Shown here piece after piece: positions 20,430-32,451 of a stretch of 64,000 nt of DNA. The DNA comes from Mesorhabditis belari (taxonomy: Eukaryota; Nematoda; Chromadorea; Rhabditida; Rhabditidae). The stretch is taken from NCBI GenBank assembly GCA_958450365.1, contig CAUEEP010000920.1, positions 521,501 to 585,500 of the forward strand, written 5' to 3'. How positions within the stretch are numbered: position 1 is the stretch's first letter; each line of letters starts with the position of its first letter. The translations under genes were made by a program, and so were the position numbers. A model generated the notes under the pieces. The model did no database searches, was not told where the DNA came from, and was given only the letters and a program-made list of their open reading frames with translations.

Positions 20430-20880
20430 ATTCAGATCTTCGTCGCCCAATTCTGGTTCAGCGTTTTCAATTCTGGTTCCTTTGACCAAGCGTCGTGAAT
20501 GGTGCGCCAGGGGGCTGCCGGGAATTCCTTGATGCATCCCAAGGATTTGCCCGTAGGATCGGCAAAGCACTCAAAGAAGGACCAATTAAAGGATGCTCTG
20601 GCTTAATTGTACGGAAATCACGTTTTTTTTCGAATTTCATCAAGGTAAAGCAATTTGCTTGATCTTTTAACTTTGCAACAGGTGAATCGATTTCCCATTG
20701 TAAACCACTCGTGCTTTTGTGATACCCATTTGCCATGAGAAAAACTCGACGATCGGAAAGTTTGGTCAACAACTGACAGCCTTGAGTAAAGGAAAAGCAT
20801 CATGAACTTATCAATAACGCTACAAGGGAACCCATTCGCGACGACCCTAACCTGGAGTAACTTGACGAAAACAATCAGAT
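20430..20880 (-). pseudogene. Coding-like, frame-broken segment, unassigned
   Basis: On the minus strand, LMANGYHKSTSGLQWEIDS through RDFRTIKPEHPLIGPSL reads like protein, and after a frame change continues as CFADPTGKSLGCIKEFPAA and ending LNQNWATKI. No start, no convincing splice sites and no recognised family. Probably a relic of a gene or of a mobile element. Confidence 0.3.
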
Positions 20881-22827
20881 CTTGAGCTACAATCGATCGT
20901 TTTTTGAGATCTTTATTGCAATCGATAGCTAATGAGATACTGAAGAGAGTTGTGGTTTTAATTTTTCAAAAATTATTTTTTACAAGGTATCAGTCTCAAG
21001 AAAGAAATCAGATTATTTAAAAACGCCCTGTGTGAATGTGTCAAAGAACTTGTCCTAAAAAGATAACGATTAGAAGAACAAGAACTCGTCGTAATCATTA
21101 TTGTCAAAAATATCACTGAGAATTGATGGAAAATTGAGTGAAAAAGAAAAAAGAGAGATGATCTAGACAAGATGGGAGAGGAGGGACAACTGACGTCTTT
21201 CAGTGAGAAAGGAGGGTCACCAGTTTGTGTTTTTTAACGAATCAATGAATCAAAGACCAAAAAAAGAGATTGTCGATCAATTGTTAGGATTTGGATGACC
21301 CTTGGAGTTGAAAAGGAATCAAATAAACAAAGCTGGGATGTTAATGAAATTTTGGAATCAGGCAGGGGGCTGGATAAATCAACAAGAAAGTCTAGATTGC
21401 AAGACAAGACAAGACAAGACAAATCTGTAAAAATCGATCTTCAATCTATCTACCATCAACATTCTAATAAAAGAAGCAGCTCTTCTCTTCAATTTCTCTT
21501 TAAAATTCTTTTTCGTGTCCTAGTTACAGTATCCCAAGGTTTCAAGAGCTCAAAAATGGATGTTTTTGTTTGATTTTCATCCGGTTTTCATTTCATCCGG
21601 TTCATTTAGCTTTTTTGGTCTTTAACTATTATTTAAAACCTTTAAAAGTCTTTAAAAAGTTGAAAAGATATTGTATTTTGTTATCTGAAAGTTGAGAAAT
21701 CCGAAAAAATGAAAAATTTCGTTTAAAGGGGCCCTTCTATTGGAATAAATATGGTAATTAACCTCATATAGTGCATCAGATCTAGCAATGATAGCTAAAA
21801 TCTTTTGGATAAGGCTCATTAGGGCTAAGAAATGCGCTTTAACTACCTTGAAAGTCGATCCATCATTTTTCTGTATTATTCGAAACGGGGATTTCGTCAA
21901 GAATGTCAAAAAAATGATCAACGGATTGCATTTTTGAGTATCGCCGCTAGAATCGGCCTTTCATTTACCCTTTCCCAAACACATGTGACTTTTCAAAAAT
22001 TCTATATCCTGTTCACCGATATTGTTTGCGAGAAAAAGAAGTTAAGATTTGAAACAAGTATTTTGCTTGGATTGGATATTGAATTGGGCATTGAAACAGT
22101 TACATAGTACCAAAGATTGCAATGCAATGCAAGTTTAAAGAACAAACAAGCTGTGCAACTCATTCAACTGCAAGTTTAAAGAACAAACAAACTGTGCAAC
22201 TCATTCTGCAAAGTCATAAACAAAATAAAGTATTAGCTCAACGTTTGGATTGTTTTTCAATGATAAACCAAGAAACGTCTCTTTAGGTTGACAAATGGGT
22301 TTGGAATAGAGAAAGCAAAAGAAATGAAAGAGGAAAGTTCAAAAAGCACGAGGAGAATCTCTTCAAAAAAAGGGGTGAGGGACCTTTTGAGGAGATTGGA
22401 AAAGGGGTTTTCAGGGGAAAGGGACAAAAAAAAGGATATAAAGTTATTTTCTATTTAAAAAAAGCCTGTTCTGTGTGGCAAACTTTTAAGCTTTTAGTTT
22501 TATAGATTAGCGATTGGTCACTGAATGAGTCTAAATTGAACAAACTCTGGCAAGTAATCTCAAAATGTTTGTTTGCTTGTTTGTTTGTTCTAAAAAACTA
22601 GACTTTTTCTAAAAAACTAGACAAGTAATCTCAAAATGCACTCCAGAAAATGGCGGCTTTTGGTTTATATTCTTTTGGTTCCAAATCAAAGCAAGTGCAT
22701 AGAAGAAAATAGATTGAACTTTGAATCTCTTTGTTTTTGCAAAGGTTATATTACTGGATTTGGACAGACAGAGGTTTTTCGGGAGATTCATTTGAGTGAA
22801 TTCAATCAGAAATGGATGGGTTTGGAG
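20881..22827. other. Intergenic, nothing recognised
   Basis: Short unrelated ORFs only. A small direct duplication (tcaaaatg / ctaaaaaactagac) occurs at 22550-22640, and gtttaaagaacaaacaa is repeated near 22132-22200. Confidence 0.4.
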
Positions 22828-23035
22828 TGAAATGGCAAAGGGTTGAAGTGGAATGGCAAAGGATTGAAGTGGAATGGCAAGGATTGAAGTGAAATGGCAA
22901 AGGATTGAAGTGGAATGGCAAAGGATTGAAGTGGAATGGCAAAGGATTGAAGTGGAATGGCAAAGGATTAAAGTGAAATGGCAAAGGACATAAATGGATA
23001 GGTTTGGAGTGGAATGGCAAAGGATTGACCTGATG
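22828..23035. repeat. 21-bp minisatellite
   Basis: About ten copies of aaggattgaagtggaatggc. It generates overlapping open frames on the minus strand (CHSTSIL and PLPFHFN repeats) that I do not regard as genes. Confidence 0.92.
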
Positions 23036-23654
23036 ATGTGAAACGATAAGATTTGCAAAGGGATAAGCTAATAAAAATGAAATCATTGCATTCAAAAAAC
23101 GTTCCAAAATGCGATCGTCAAAAACTCCAGACAGAATTACTTCCAAAATACGAAAAAAAAATCAGAAATGCTATGTGGATTTTTGGAGATGAATTTTCGC
23201 TTGAATAACTTTATGGGCCGATTTCCGGTACCCAGAAACGCCACCGGAAATCAAAAGAAATCAAGGGGATTTTTGAAAAAAGTAACGAAAATGTACAGAC
23301 AGCAGAAGGAATTTTGAATAAATTGCGGAATTTTGAAGGAATTTTGAATAAATCGTCATGGATTTGCGGATAAATTTCTAGCGTTCACGCAAATGGAATA
23401 AGGAAGAAAAAAGAAAGGAAAAAGATGGGAAAAGAAATTGATGGAAGAGACCTGCACGGAGACACTTCATCAAGAAAGGAAAGGGATCCAATTTTTGGAG
23501 ATGTCTATCAAATTCTTTCTAAAGAGAATTTAGATATAGAAAAAGTTATCTTTTTAGAAAAGTAGTTGATCTTTCAAAACTAAGACAAAGTGATCCTAGG
23601 ATTGGCTTTAGCTTTGGACCACGATTTTCCAGGCTAGGTTAAAGTCAAGCCAAC
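23036..23654. other. Intergenic, nothing recognised
   Basis: AT-rich; a short direct repeat of aaggaattttgaataaat near 23307-23355 only. Confidence 0.4.
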
Positions 23655-23930
23655 TCTTTGGCTTGGTTGGCTTGGTTGGTTGGTTGGTTGGTTGGTTGGT
23701 TGGCTTGGTTGGTTGGTTGGTTGGTTGGTTGGTTGGTTGGTTGGTTGGTTGGTTGGTTGGTTGGTTGGTTGGTCGGTTGGTTGGTTGGCTTGGTTGGCTG
23801 GTTTGGTTGGTTGGCTTGGTTGGCTTGGTTGGTTGGTTGGTTTGGTTGGCTTGGTTGGTTTGGTTGGTTGGTTTGGTTAGTTGGTTGGTTGGTTAGTTGG
23901 TTGGTTGGTTGGTTAGTTTGGTTTTGGTTA
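23655..23930. repeat. (TTGG)n microsatellite with TTGGC interruptions
   Basis: Nearly 280 bp of ttggttgg with regular ggctt interruptions. It yields open frames of Trp-Leu-Val-Gly repeats in three plus-strand frames. Confidence 0.95.
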
Positions 23931-25689
23931 GTCCTGATCTTCCAGCAAGATCATCCACAGCCTGGTCTTTTACATTTCCATGCAGCCCTGATCCTAGTCG
24001 AGTCAAGAATGAGCACATTTCTTTGCCAACTGTTGGTAAAGTTGTGATGTTTAGAGTTGATGACAAAGAAATATCAAAATGTGTCAGTTCTTTGACCTGA
24101 CTAGCTTTTTTTAGACAAGAACTCCACAAGAATGACATCGATGTCGCAAAAAAAACCCCATGGTTTAGGAGAAATCCCTCTCAGCAACAGGTATCTTCAA
24201 AAAGTTTCGATTCTCCGGGGAATCATTGGGTGGAATGGATGAAATGGATGAGTTTGACGGGGAGGAAAGGAAAAAGAGAAGGGTAGGGGACACTCAGATG
24301 TCTCATTTTGGACAGAGGACACAAAAAGGGGGGAAAGAACTGCGAGAAAGTTGGAAATTCTGGGATTTTGAGACAAAAGAAAGGAAAGAAGATGCTTTTT
24401 TTGTGGAAGTGAATGGATTGCCTGGTGACAGATGGGGCTTCTTTTGGAGGTAAGGAAAAAAGTGAGACACGAATCGTCTCTGACATTTTTCGAAGCTTGA
24501 TACCCAGTTGTCTCTTGTTTTAACATTGAAACATTCAAAACAAAGCAAAAATAAGTGAGGTTGAACCTGTGAAAATGGCTCAAGTCCAACTCTCAGCTCA
24601 TTTTCTTATGTGAAAACTGATCTTTTCTCTCCTTTTCTCTCTCTTTGAGTGTAAAATTTGTTCCAAACCGACGAAAAGGCTAAATCTTTCATTTGAGCTT
24701 AAAGATTGGTGACAAATGCAGATTAATTGCTTGTTTAGTGAAGTTCGAAATATCGAAATAGCTAAATCTAAAATAAAGCGTTAAAAAAACGAGAGCAAGT
24801 TTTTCAAAATAGCTCTTTTCCGAGACAAGAATATTCTTGAGTGGGTCATTTTGGCCGAAAAAGTGTTTAATGAAAAAAATTTCTTTGTTTCTTTTTGTTA
24901 AGCCTCAAGAATTAGGGGTTGACACGCAAGTTAGAGAGAAATGAAACGTGATTCTTTTGGAAGAGATCCACAAGTTTGTAAACTTTAAACTTTAGAGGTC
25001 TAAGAAAGAAGAAAGAAAGAAGAAAGGAGAAAGAAGAAAGAAAGAAGAAAGGAGAAAGAAGAAAGAAAGAGAAAGCAGAAAGAAAGAGAAAGAAGAAAGA
25101 GAAAGAAGAAATCAACAGACATGTTGATTTCTAAAATGAGAAAATGTAAACTTTAGCTTCAATATTCAAATTATTCTTGGGTTCTAGGTATTAGGATAAC
25201 TTACAAATACTATCAGTTAACTTGGTTACATTTTTTGTTCTGAATTAGAATACTCATTGATCTATTCTGATTTAGAATGCTCATTCTATTCTGTTCTGAA
25301 TTAGAATGCTCATTGATCTATTCTGAATTAGAATACTCGTTGATCTGTTCTGAATTAGAATGCTCATTCTGTTCTGTTCTGAATTAGAATCTTCTTTATG
25401 TCTCTTTATGTCTTTGTTTTCTGTTGTACTCTTTTGAAATCATATTTCTTTTCAATTCTTCTATTTACAGAATTATTTGGGAGAATGATGGGATACATAC
25501 ATAAGAAAAGAACAAAAAAAAGAATACCCGGATGGATCGAGCAAAAAAAAGAGAGAAAATAAAAGACTAGCTCAATAAATGCACTAACAGTAAAGATTTT
25601 AAAAAGAAAAGCACCAAATAGACAAAGTAAAACTGATGGTAAACAGTAAACAAAAAAGAGATGAGTAGACCAGTTTGTGCAAAAATGTA
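23931..25689. other. Intergenic with simple repeats
   Basis: No gene supported. Purine tract of gaaagaagaaag at 25005-25110 and a minisatellite of about 22-45 bp (ctgaattagaatgctcattg) at 25238-25395. Short ORFs near 23900-24480 have no recognisable domain. Confidence 0.5.
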
Positions 25690-25939
25690 GGGGTAGGCTA
25701 ATTTCCGCCATTTTATTTGCGAAACAGAGTCTTTTGCACAACTCGTCATAACTTCCTGTTAAGTGGACCAATCTTTATGATTTTGGTTTCATTTTGTTGC
25801 ACTTATTGAGATCTACAAAATGAAACCAAAATCATAAAGATTGGTCCACTTAACAGAAAGTTATGGCGAGTTGTGCAAAAGACCTAGTTGCACAAATGAC
25901 CCAGTTGCGCAAAAAAATCCGCGCAAAGTAGCCTATCCC
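25690..25939. mobile_element. Foldback MITE, family C, with 8-bp target duplication
   Basis: A 250-bp palindrome. The left end ggggtaggctaatttccgcc and right end gcgcaaagtagcctatccc are inverted, and the long inner arms are mirrored (gtccacttaac on both sides). It is flanked by the direct repeat aaaatgta at 25682-25689 and 25940-25947, as for hAT-type elements. Its termini match the larger element at 31541-32441. Confidence 0.88.
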
Positions 25940-25947
25940 AAAATGTA

Positions 25948-26394
25948 TTGAGGAAATGTGGAATTGCAAGAGAATCTAGTGCAGATTGCTAAATTTTCTT
26001 CATAAAAATGCAATCTTTCCTTCAAAAAGGATCCAAAATTTGATTATCTTAATGTAAAGATATTCGCTTGTGTGCCTTTTTGTGTCGCTCGCGGAAAAAG
26101 TTTTTTCAGATATGCTTAATTACCCAAGGCTGCGAAAGCGAAAGTTTACGCACAAAGAACAAAAGGCAACTTTAGTTACATTGCGAGTGTTGGGAACTAG
26201 TAGATCATAGTTGACAGGCAAGTTGAATGATGATTGAATGATTTCTAAATCATGCTCATCATTCAAACCTGTGCACTAGATCTCTTGCGCTTCTGGGAAA
26301 TTCAGAAGTCTCAAAAACCGAACCAATCAACGACAAGTTAATCTATCTTTTCTTCTAGACATTCCAAACAGTGGCCCCTTCATTGTGATTGGGA
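25948..26394. other. Intergenic, downstream of the angiomotin-like gene
   Basis: Nothing recognised; should contain the 3' UTR of the minus-strand gene. Confidence 0.4.
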
Positions 26395-29300
26395 TCATCG
26401 TGTGGGAGAATCGTCGAATATTGAGCACCTGGAGATCTAAATTGAAAATTTTGTCCTTGTTATAAACTCTAAAACGAATTTACTTTTCATAGTTCTTTTC
26501 ATTGGTTAAAATATTTAACCTGTTTTAAATTCGATTCCCTAATGTCAATTGAAACTGAAATTCCAAATGGGGAACATTTCGAAAGCTGATAAGAAAAAGA
26601 CAAACAAAATGCCGCAAATTCTTTTCTTTGTTTAAGAAAGCTCGAATAAGTTGGGTAAATAAAGAATTTTGAGAATTATTTGAAAGAAAATGAAAAAGAT
26701 TTGAAACAAACTTTGATTGAAATGATGGAATGAATTGATTGGATGAATTGGAGAGATGACTCGAGCTCGAGAACTGAAATGGAAAAGATATTGAGTTGAA
26801 GAATTGGAAAGTAGGCTTTTGTTGGCTAAGGCTTAGGCTTAGGCTTAGGCTGGAGACTCTTTAGAGCTACTGCAAACTTGCAATAGCTGCCCTGCTATAG
26901 TATACCTGGATAAAAAGCATATGCTATATGTAGCATCATTTCTGAAGCAAGTAAGCTTTAGGTATTACCTGTGAGAGTAGCGAAGTCGAATCAAAACCAA
27001 GACTTTCATAAGTGGGCGCTCTCAATGATGGAGAGCCTGTTGGTGAGTGTTCAACCATCATTCTATAAAAAGATTCATTCAATTTCAAAATCTTTCTTAC
27101 GTTGCACTCGATGAGATATCAGAATGATTTCCATTTGATTGTCGATTATGTCTCCTTCTTCTTTCATCAATCTTTTGTCTCATTTCTTCCATTCGATGAA
27201 GATCACGACGAGCCGCGTCTTCGTCTCTGTAATTTGTGAGAATTGTGTTGTAGGACTTTACTTTTCTTCTTAGATCAGTTAAATCAGTCAGTTAAGTCAG
27301 TCAGTTAAGTCAGCCTTAATCTTCTTAAGTCATTAATCTTTTTAAATAAAACACTTTTACCTTTTATCAATGAGAAGATCATTGAGTCGTTCTTTTTCTT
27401 CACTTAATTCTGCGATTCGTCGATCCTGAAAGACTTGATTTCATTCAAATGTCAAAATCTACACCATTTCATTTCTAAACTCACCCTCTCAATTTTCTCA
27501 TCTTCCAATCTTTTGATCTTTGCTTCAAGACTCCCCGATACCGCATCCAATGCATCCTTCTTCCTTTCAGCTTCCTCATGTAATTTTCTCCGCAAATCCA
27601 TCACATCTTTTTCCAATCTCGTAATTCTTTTTTCTTTATCGATTAACACCTAAAAGTTTTGATTTAGATTTTCCTTAGTTAACACAAGAACCTTTTTGTA
27701 TTTGTCTGAATTCTCATCTGGTCCAATTCTCGATGAGCCGAGTTTGATTCCGCCGACTCCGTTTTCCTGAAAGGGAAATTAAGGAAATTTATATGTTTAG
27801 ATAGTTGTTAAATAAAGTAACCAAAATACTAATAACCTAAATACTTAAATACAGCATAAACTTACTTTATTGATGATCATTTTCAACTGAGCGATCTCCA
27901 TCTCGAGTCGGGCTTTCTCTTCGGCATGAGCTTTCTCTCGTTGCTGGAAAAAGCTCTTTTTGGCTTTGGCTTTGGCTTTGTCAGAAAAGAGAATTTTCAG
28001 CTTTGAAGTCTTGTTATATCAATTTCAAAAGACTCCATTACCATTTTGAAGGTTGTATTCTGCATTTTCAATCAATACCACTAGAATACAAGTGGTTTGT
28101 AGTTTATTCAGAAAAAACTACCTGTTTATCAACAATTGCATCGTGTAGGAGATTCTCCAAATAAGCTGTTCCTTCAGGTTTTGCCGCGTGCTCTTCGTAC
28201 ATCTTGAATAGAACTTGATAAATTGATCATTCAATTATAAATAAAGTTGTATTTGTTACAAACCTTTTCTTTCCTCGTCAATCTGTCTTGTGCATTTGAT
28301 AGAGCTGTCTCCAACATTGCTATATGTGTTCTCTGTTCCTCGAGATTTCTCCGTTGAGCTTGCACTTCGACTGCTTGTCTTGAAAGCGTCCCTTTTAGAG
28401 ATTCATCTGGAAAATAGAGAATAGAAAAAAATAGAAAATCGACTTTGTAGACTGATCATCTTTAACCTTTACGGTATTTTCCAACTTTAAAACAACTTAC
28501 TTTGTGTGTAGAGGTCAGTCAACGTGATATTCAACTTGTTTATCTGTTGCTGATAATCAAGTGAGAATTGGTGGCCTTGGAATCTTTCATTTAATCGTGC
28601 AATTTCATCTTTCATTGCCTCGTTCTCTCGATGTAAACTGAAAAAATTGCTGTTTTTTAAAATATATTGCTATACTCTTTTGCTACATATAATCTATAAG
28701 ATCAACAATCTATAAGATCAACTTATTCAACAAAAACTAACTGTTTCATTCGATTCTCCATGGTCTGAAATGCTGTTTTCTCCAACGTATCATTCTTTTC
28801 CTTTTCTTTCATCAAAAACTCGTACTCGGCCTCAATACTTTTGTGAGCTGCTTCTAACTAAAAAGAAGATTTTCATTTTAAACTAATATTTTTACTTGTT
28901 GCAATCGATTCGTTTTTATTTTCATCACATCAATTTGTTTCTTCAATGATAGATTCTCTTCTCTCAACGAATTCACCAATTTTTGCGTGTTCCCAACCTG
29001 AAAACATATTGTTACATAAAGAGATTGGTTTAATAATTTCAAAAGCATCTATAACATGAATATTTAGTTGCTATTTAGTTGCTATTTAGTTGCTATTTAG
29101 TTGCTATTTAGTAACTATTTAGCTATTTAACTGTATAATTGCTATTTAGATCTCACTTACATGTCTATTCGGTATGTGTCCGGATGATTCATGTTCAGTG
29201 GATGAACATCGTTGGAATTGGGCATGTTGCTTCGTGATTGGAGCTCTGGAATTGAGTTTTATTCAAAGAAAAACAAATTTTAAACAGATAAAACATATGG

Positions 29301-31135
29301 GAAATTGAGTTTATTTAGTTTTTAAGTTGATTTAATCACTCACTGATCTCCTCGATCTCCAATAGCGACAAGACAAGGTTGACTGTGGGACATTGGTTGA
29401 GATGAAGACGGCTGACTGCCTGGATCGGATCTGAAATTCAGAATATGGCAAGATAAGCACTTGAGCTTTTAAAAAAATTTTGGCATTTTGCGCATACAAT
29501 CGCGTTAATGGTTTTACAGATAATTTGGTGAAGATTCAAAGATAAACTAAACTATTATAGTGATTCGATAGCCCTGGATCTCATCTTGAAAACTAATATA
29601 AAGTTACCAAGAACTTTTTGCGAAATAAATAATAAAAGTCGTTAAAAACTTAAGTTGACATCAAAAATAATCGTCAACAGTACAATTGTATCGTGGCAAA
29701 TGTGTTAAGAACGATTTTGGCAATCTTTTTCTATTTAGCAATCTTTTTCTGAATCTTCGGATTTCACTTTTTATTGAAATCACTTGATCTAGCCACAATA
29801 GATCAATTCCTATAAATTTAAATTCATTAGAGAAGTACAATACCTTTTCCCAATATGTATCACCGCTCCACTTGTCGTCTGAAATTGATGTGTTGTCTGA
29901 TAGAGTGGTGGAGGTGGTTGTTGTTGGCCCATTTGATGAAGAAGAACTCGATTCTGATATTGCTCCAACATTTGCTTCTTTCGTTTCTCATTCTCATCAT
30001 CGACTAAAAGAAAATTTTTGAAAGTATTTATTTTTAAAAATTCAATGAACGTATTTAAAAAACGACAACTTTTTTGAGTCGCTACCTAAACTTGAGCTTG
30101 AAACAGTCGATGGAAAAGGACAATCATGATCGTCAGATATACCATGATAAATTAGATTTGAATTTAACCATTTCATTTCGTGAACTAGAAGGAATTCTCT
30201 CAAAAATTCAATCATCGTACATTTTCCTAGAAAAACTTTCAAATGATTGCATTTCTCCTTATACTTACAAAAAATGACTCAATCCTGTTGATGTATATAA
30301 TTTATTTTGGCTACATACGCGTATGATTCTTTTTTTAAAATAACATTTTGAGGAATTCGAAGAATTTACCGTAGCTTGGATGTTGCTGTTGTTGTTTTTG
30401 TTGTACTTGAACTTCTTGTAAGAGATTCTTCAACATTCCACCTTCTCCTAAAATAGAAAATATGCTGATTTAGTTTATTGACTCAATACTTTGTTATAGA
30501 TTAGATCGCGTACTCCAATTCTAGTAAACCAGCTATATTCTCGTATTTTCCAAACCAAACCAACTAACAAACCAACTAACAAACTAACTAACAAACCAAC
30601 TAACAAAGCAACTAACCAGATGAAAGATGAAGGGGTGTGACGGCGTTTATGCGACGCCCCTCTAGGTCGCGCACCGTATCGCTCATCCAAACACCTTTTC
30701 ACAACTAAAATCATTCGATAAATCTTGATTAATCAAAAAGCTAAAGTATTTTCTTAAAAAAATGACAGAGAAATCATAGGCTTAAAATTTACGGGAGAAA
30801 TTTCCTAAACAAAAAGAAAATACGGGAATATAGCAATAAAAGAAAAGGAATATAGCACGTTCTAGAATTGTGAAAGTCTAATATTTGAAAACTTAATGGA
30901 TTTCCGAACATTCAACTAACCGAAAATAGGATGATCAGGTTAAAGAAGTGGAACAATGAAATAAGAAAAGAAAAGAGAACTCAAAAACTGGCTGAATGTG
31001 GATAAAGAGTTCATCATCCGGTCTGAAATGGATTGAATGGATTGAAAGAAAGAAATGAAATGAAATGAGGAACACGCATCGCTGAGGCTGTTGTGATCTA
31101 TTTTGTCTCAAAGATTTACCCTTCTTTTCATCCAT
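26395..31135 (-). CDS. Angiomotin-like coiled-coil protein
   Basis: Seventeen phase-consistent exons give about 549 residues: 31135-31120, 30447-30370, 30003-29844, 29430-29344, 29245-29161, 28997-28896, 28857-28742, 28637-28501, 28406-28264, 28202-28122, 27943-27866, 27766-27692, 27649-27485, 27425-27361, 27226-27101, 27062-26969, 26436-26395. The start is MDEKKGEGGMLKNLLQEVQV, then a Gln-rich stretch, a PPPPLY segment (a PPxY motif, residues about 60-66), a Ser/Gln-rich linker and a long coiled coil from about residue 140 to 480. The coil matches animal angiomotins in layout: LREENLSLKKQI, YEFLMKEKEKNDTLEK, LEEQRTHIAMLETALSNAQ, then DKEKRITRLEKDVMDL. In other animals angiomotins bind YAP-family WW domains through PPxY-like motifs and act at junctions and actin. 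Orthology is inferred from pattern, not alignment. The last exon frame is the only phase-compatible one found and ends SPTR. Confidence 0.75.
26827..26851. repeat. Interstitial telomere-like (TTAGGC) repeat
   Basis: aaggcttaggcttaggctta continuing to ggctgg gives three to four units of ttaggc, the nematode telomere hexamer. It lies in the last intron of the angiomotin-like gene. Confidence 0.7.
29063..29125. repeat. Short tandem repeat (ttgctatttag)
   Basis: Five copies of tagttgctatt in an intron of the angiomotin-like gene. Confidence 0.85.
30545..30612. repeat. Short tandem repeat (accaactaacaaa)
   Basis: About five copies of aaccaactaacaaa in intron 1 of the angiomotin-like gene. Confidence 0.8.
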
Positions 31136-31540
31136 TTTCCTTTCTTCGCTTCTTTCTTTTCTCTGCCTCTTTCAATCAATCGATTCCCCGGCCCCATTCC
31201 AACAACAGACACCTAAGGAGTCAGAGAAAAGGAAAGAAAAAGAAAGAAAAACGAGCATTCCTCAGTTTTTTCTGCTTTTGCTTGGTCACATTGTCTTCGA
31301 TTACCGCTAGACTTTCGAAAAAATTCTTCCTCAAATTCACGTGCAATTTTAAAACTGAAAATGAATGAGTTCCTCAATAAAAAAAGTCAAGCTGTAACAA
31401 GGAAAGTGAAAAAATTCTCTACAAAACTTATTAATTAACCGCTTCTCTTAAATTTATTCGTATTTTAGTACAAAAATTGATAACTTTCCGTAATACGTAA
31501 TGAAAATCCTTCAATTACCGCTTAAAAACCCGTGTTCTGG
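31136..31540. other. Upstream region of the angiomotin-like gene
   Basis: Pyrimidine-rich start then AT-rich sequence; probable promoter region, no specific motif identified. Confidence 0.4.
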
Positions 31541-32441
31541 GGGTAGGCTACTTTCCGCCATTTTATTTGCGCAACAGGGTCATTTGCGCAAGTACGTTTG
31601 CGCAACAAGGGTCATTTGCGCAACTTTTTTTTGCACAAAAAGGGTCATTTGCGCAACTTTATTTGCGCAACTGGGTCATTTGCGCAACTTTAACACTGTA
31701 TTAAGCACTCGAATTTTTAATCATTATTTTCATTTTTGAGCTTTTTTTTTTATTGTTTTTTATTTTCTTCTATTTTTATGAAATCTTCCAATTTTTTGCA
31801 TAATCTTCCAATATTTATCTAAATTAGTCCTTTCTAAGAGCTAATAACCATTAGTAAAATATTTTAACGCTTTAACAAAAAAGTGCAACCGATAACAATG
31901 AAAGTTAGGACAACAATAGCAATGAAATTTAGGACAACAATAAAAATCAATTTTTTTAATATAAGTCAAAAGCTGAGAAAGATGTTGCACAAAATCGCAA
32001 CCGGGCAAGCGACCATTGAGAAATAGCAGTAAAACGTTGCTTTTGTCGAGCCAATACAGTTTTCTTCCGTGGGTAGTTTTGTCCAACAGTGAGATTGATA
32101 GCCGATGAAAGCTTGAAACGGTTGATTATTTGCGTCATTTCTTCGTAAAGTCTGACCGCAGTATACGATGGATGCGGATTCTTGGGAAAATGCGGAAAAT
32201 TAGTTAACAATGGTTTTTAAAAATAAACAAAACCGTACTAGAATTTTAAACAACAAAAAAAAACGTCAAAAACTCCCTTAAAAAAAACGTCCCTTAAAAA
32301 CGTCAAAAAAGTTGCGCAAATGACCCTGTTGCGCAAAAAAAGTTGCGCAAATGACCCTGTTGCGCAAATAAAAAGTTGCGCAAACGTACTTGCGCAAATG
32401 ACCCTGTTGCGCAAATAAAATGGCGGAAAGTAGCCTACCCC
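31541..32441. mobile_element. TIR element, family C long form, 8-bp target duplication
   Basis: Starts ggggtaggctactttccgcc and ends with the exact complement, ggcggaaagtagcctacccc. Both ends carry a subterminal series of tttgcgcaac and gggtcatttgcgcaa units, four to five on each side. It is flanked by gtgttctg at 31533-31540 and 32442-32449. The interior is AT-rich and holds a minus-strand open frame (31956-32210, containing NPHPSYTAVRLYEEMTQII) of unknown origin. The short palindromic form lies at 25690. Confidence 0.88.
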
Positions 32442-32443
32442 GT

Positions 32444-32451
32444 GTTCTGAG
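32444..32451. other. Left target-site duplication of the hAT element
   Basis: gttctgag, repeated exactly at 35849-35856 on the other side of the transposon. Confidence 0.9.

Noticed and set aside
22609..23146. Two overlapping minus-strand ORFs with repeated CHSTSIL or PLPFHFN
   Set aside because: Translation of the 21-bp minisatellite in different frames; no domain and no splice context.
23658..24047. Three overlapping plus-strand ORFs rich in Trp, Leu, Val and Gly
   Set aside because: By-product of the TTGG microsatellite.
27435..27653. Plus-strand ORF opposite the angiomotin-like exon
   Set aside because: Shadow of the coiled-coil exon 27649-27485 on the minus strand.
31500..31739. ORFs with repeated CATRVICAT-type units
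   Set aside because: Translation of the subterminal gcgcaac repeats of the family C element.
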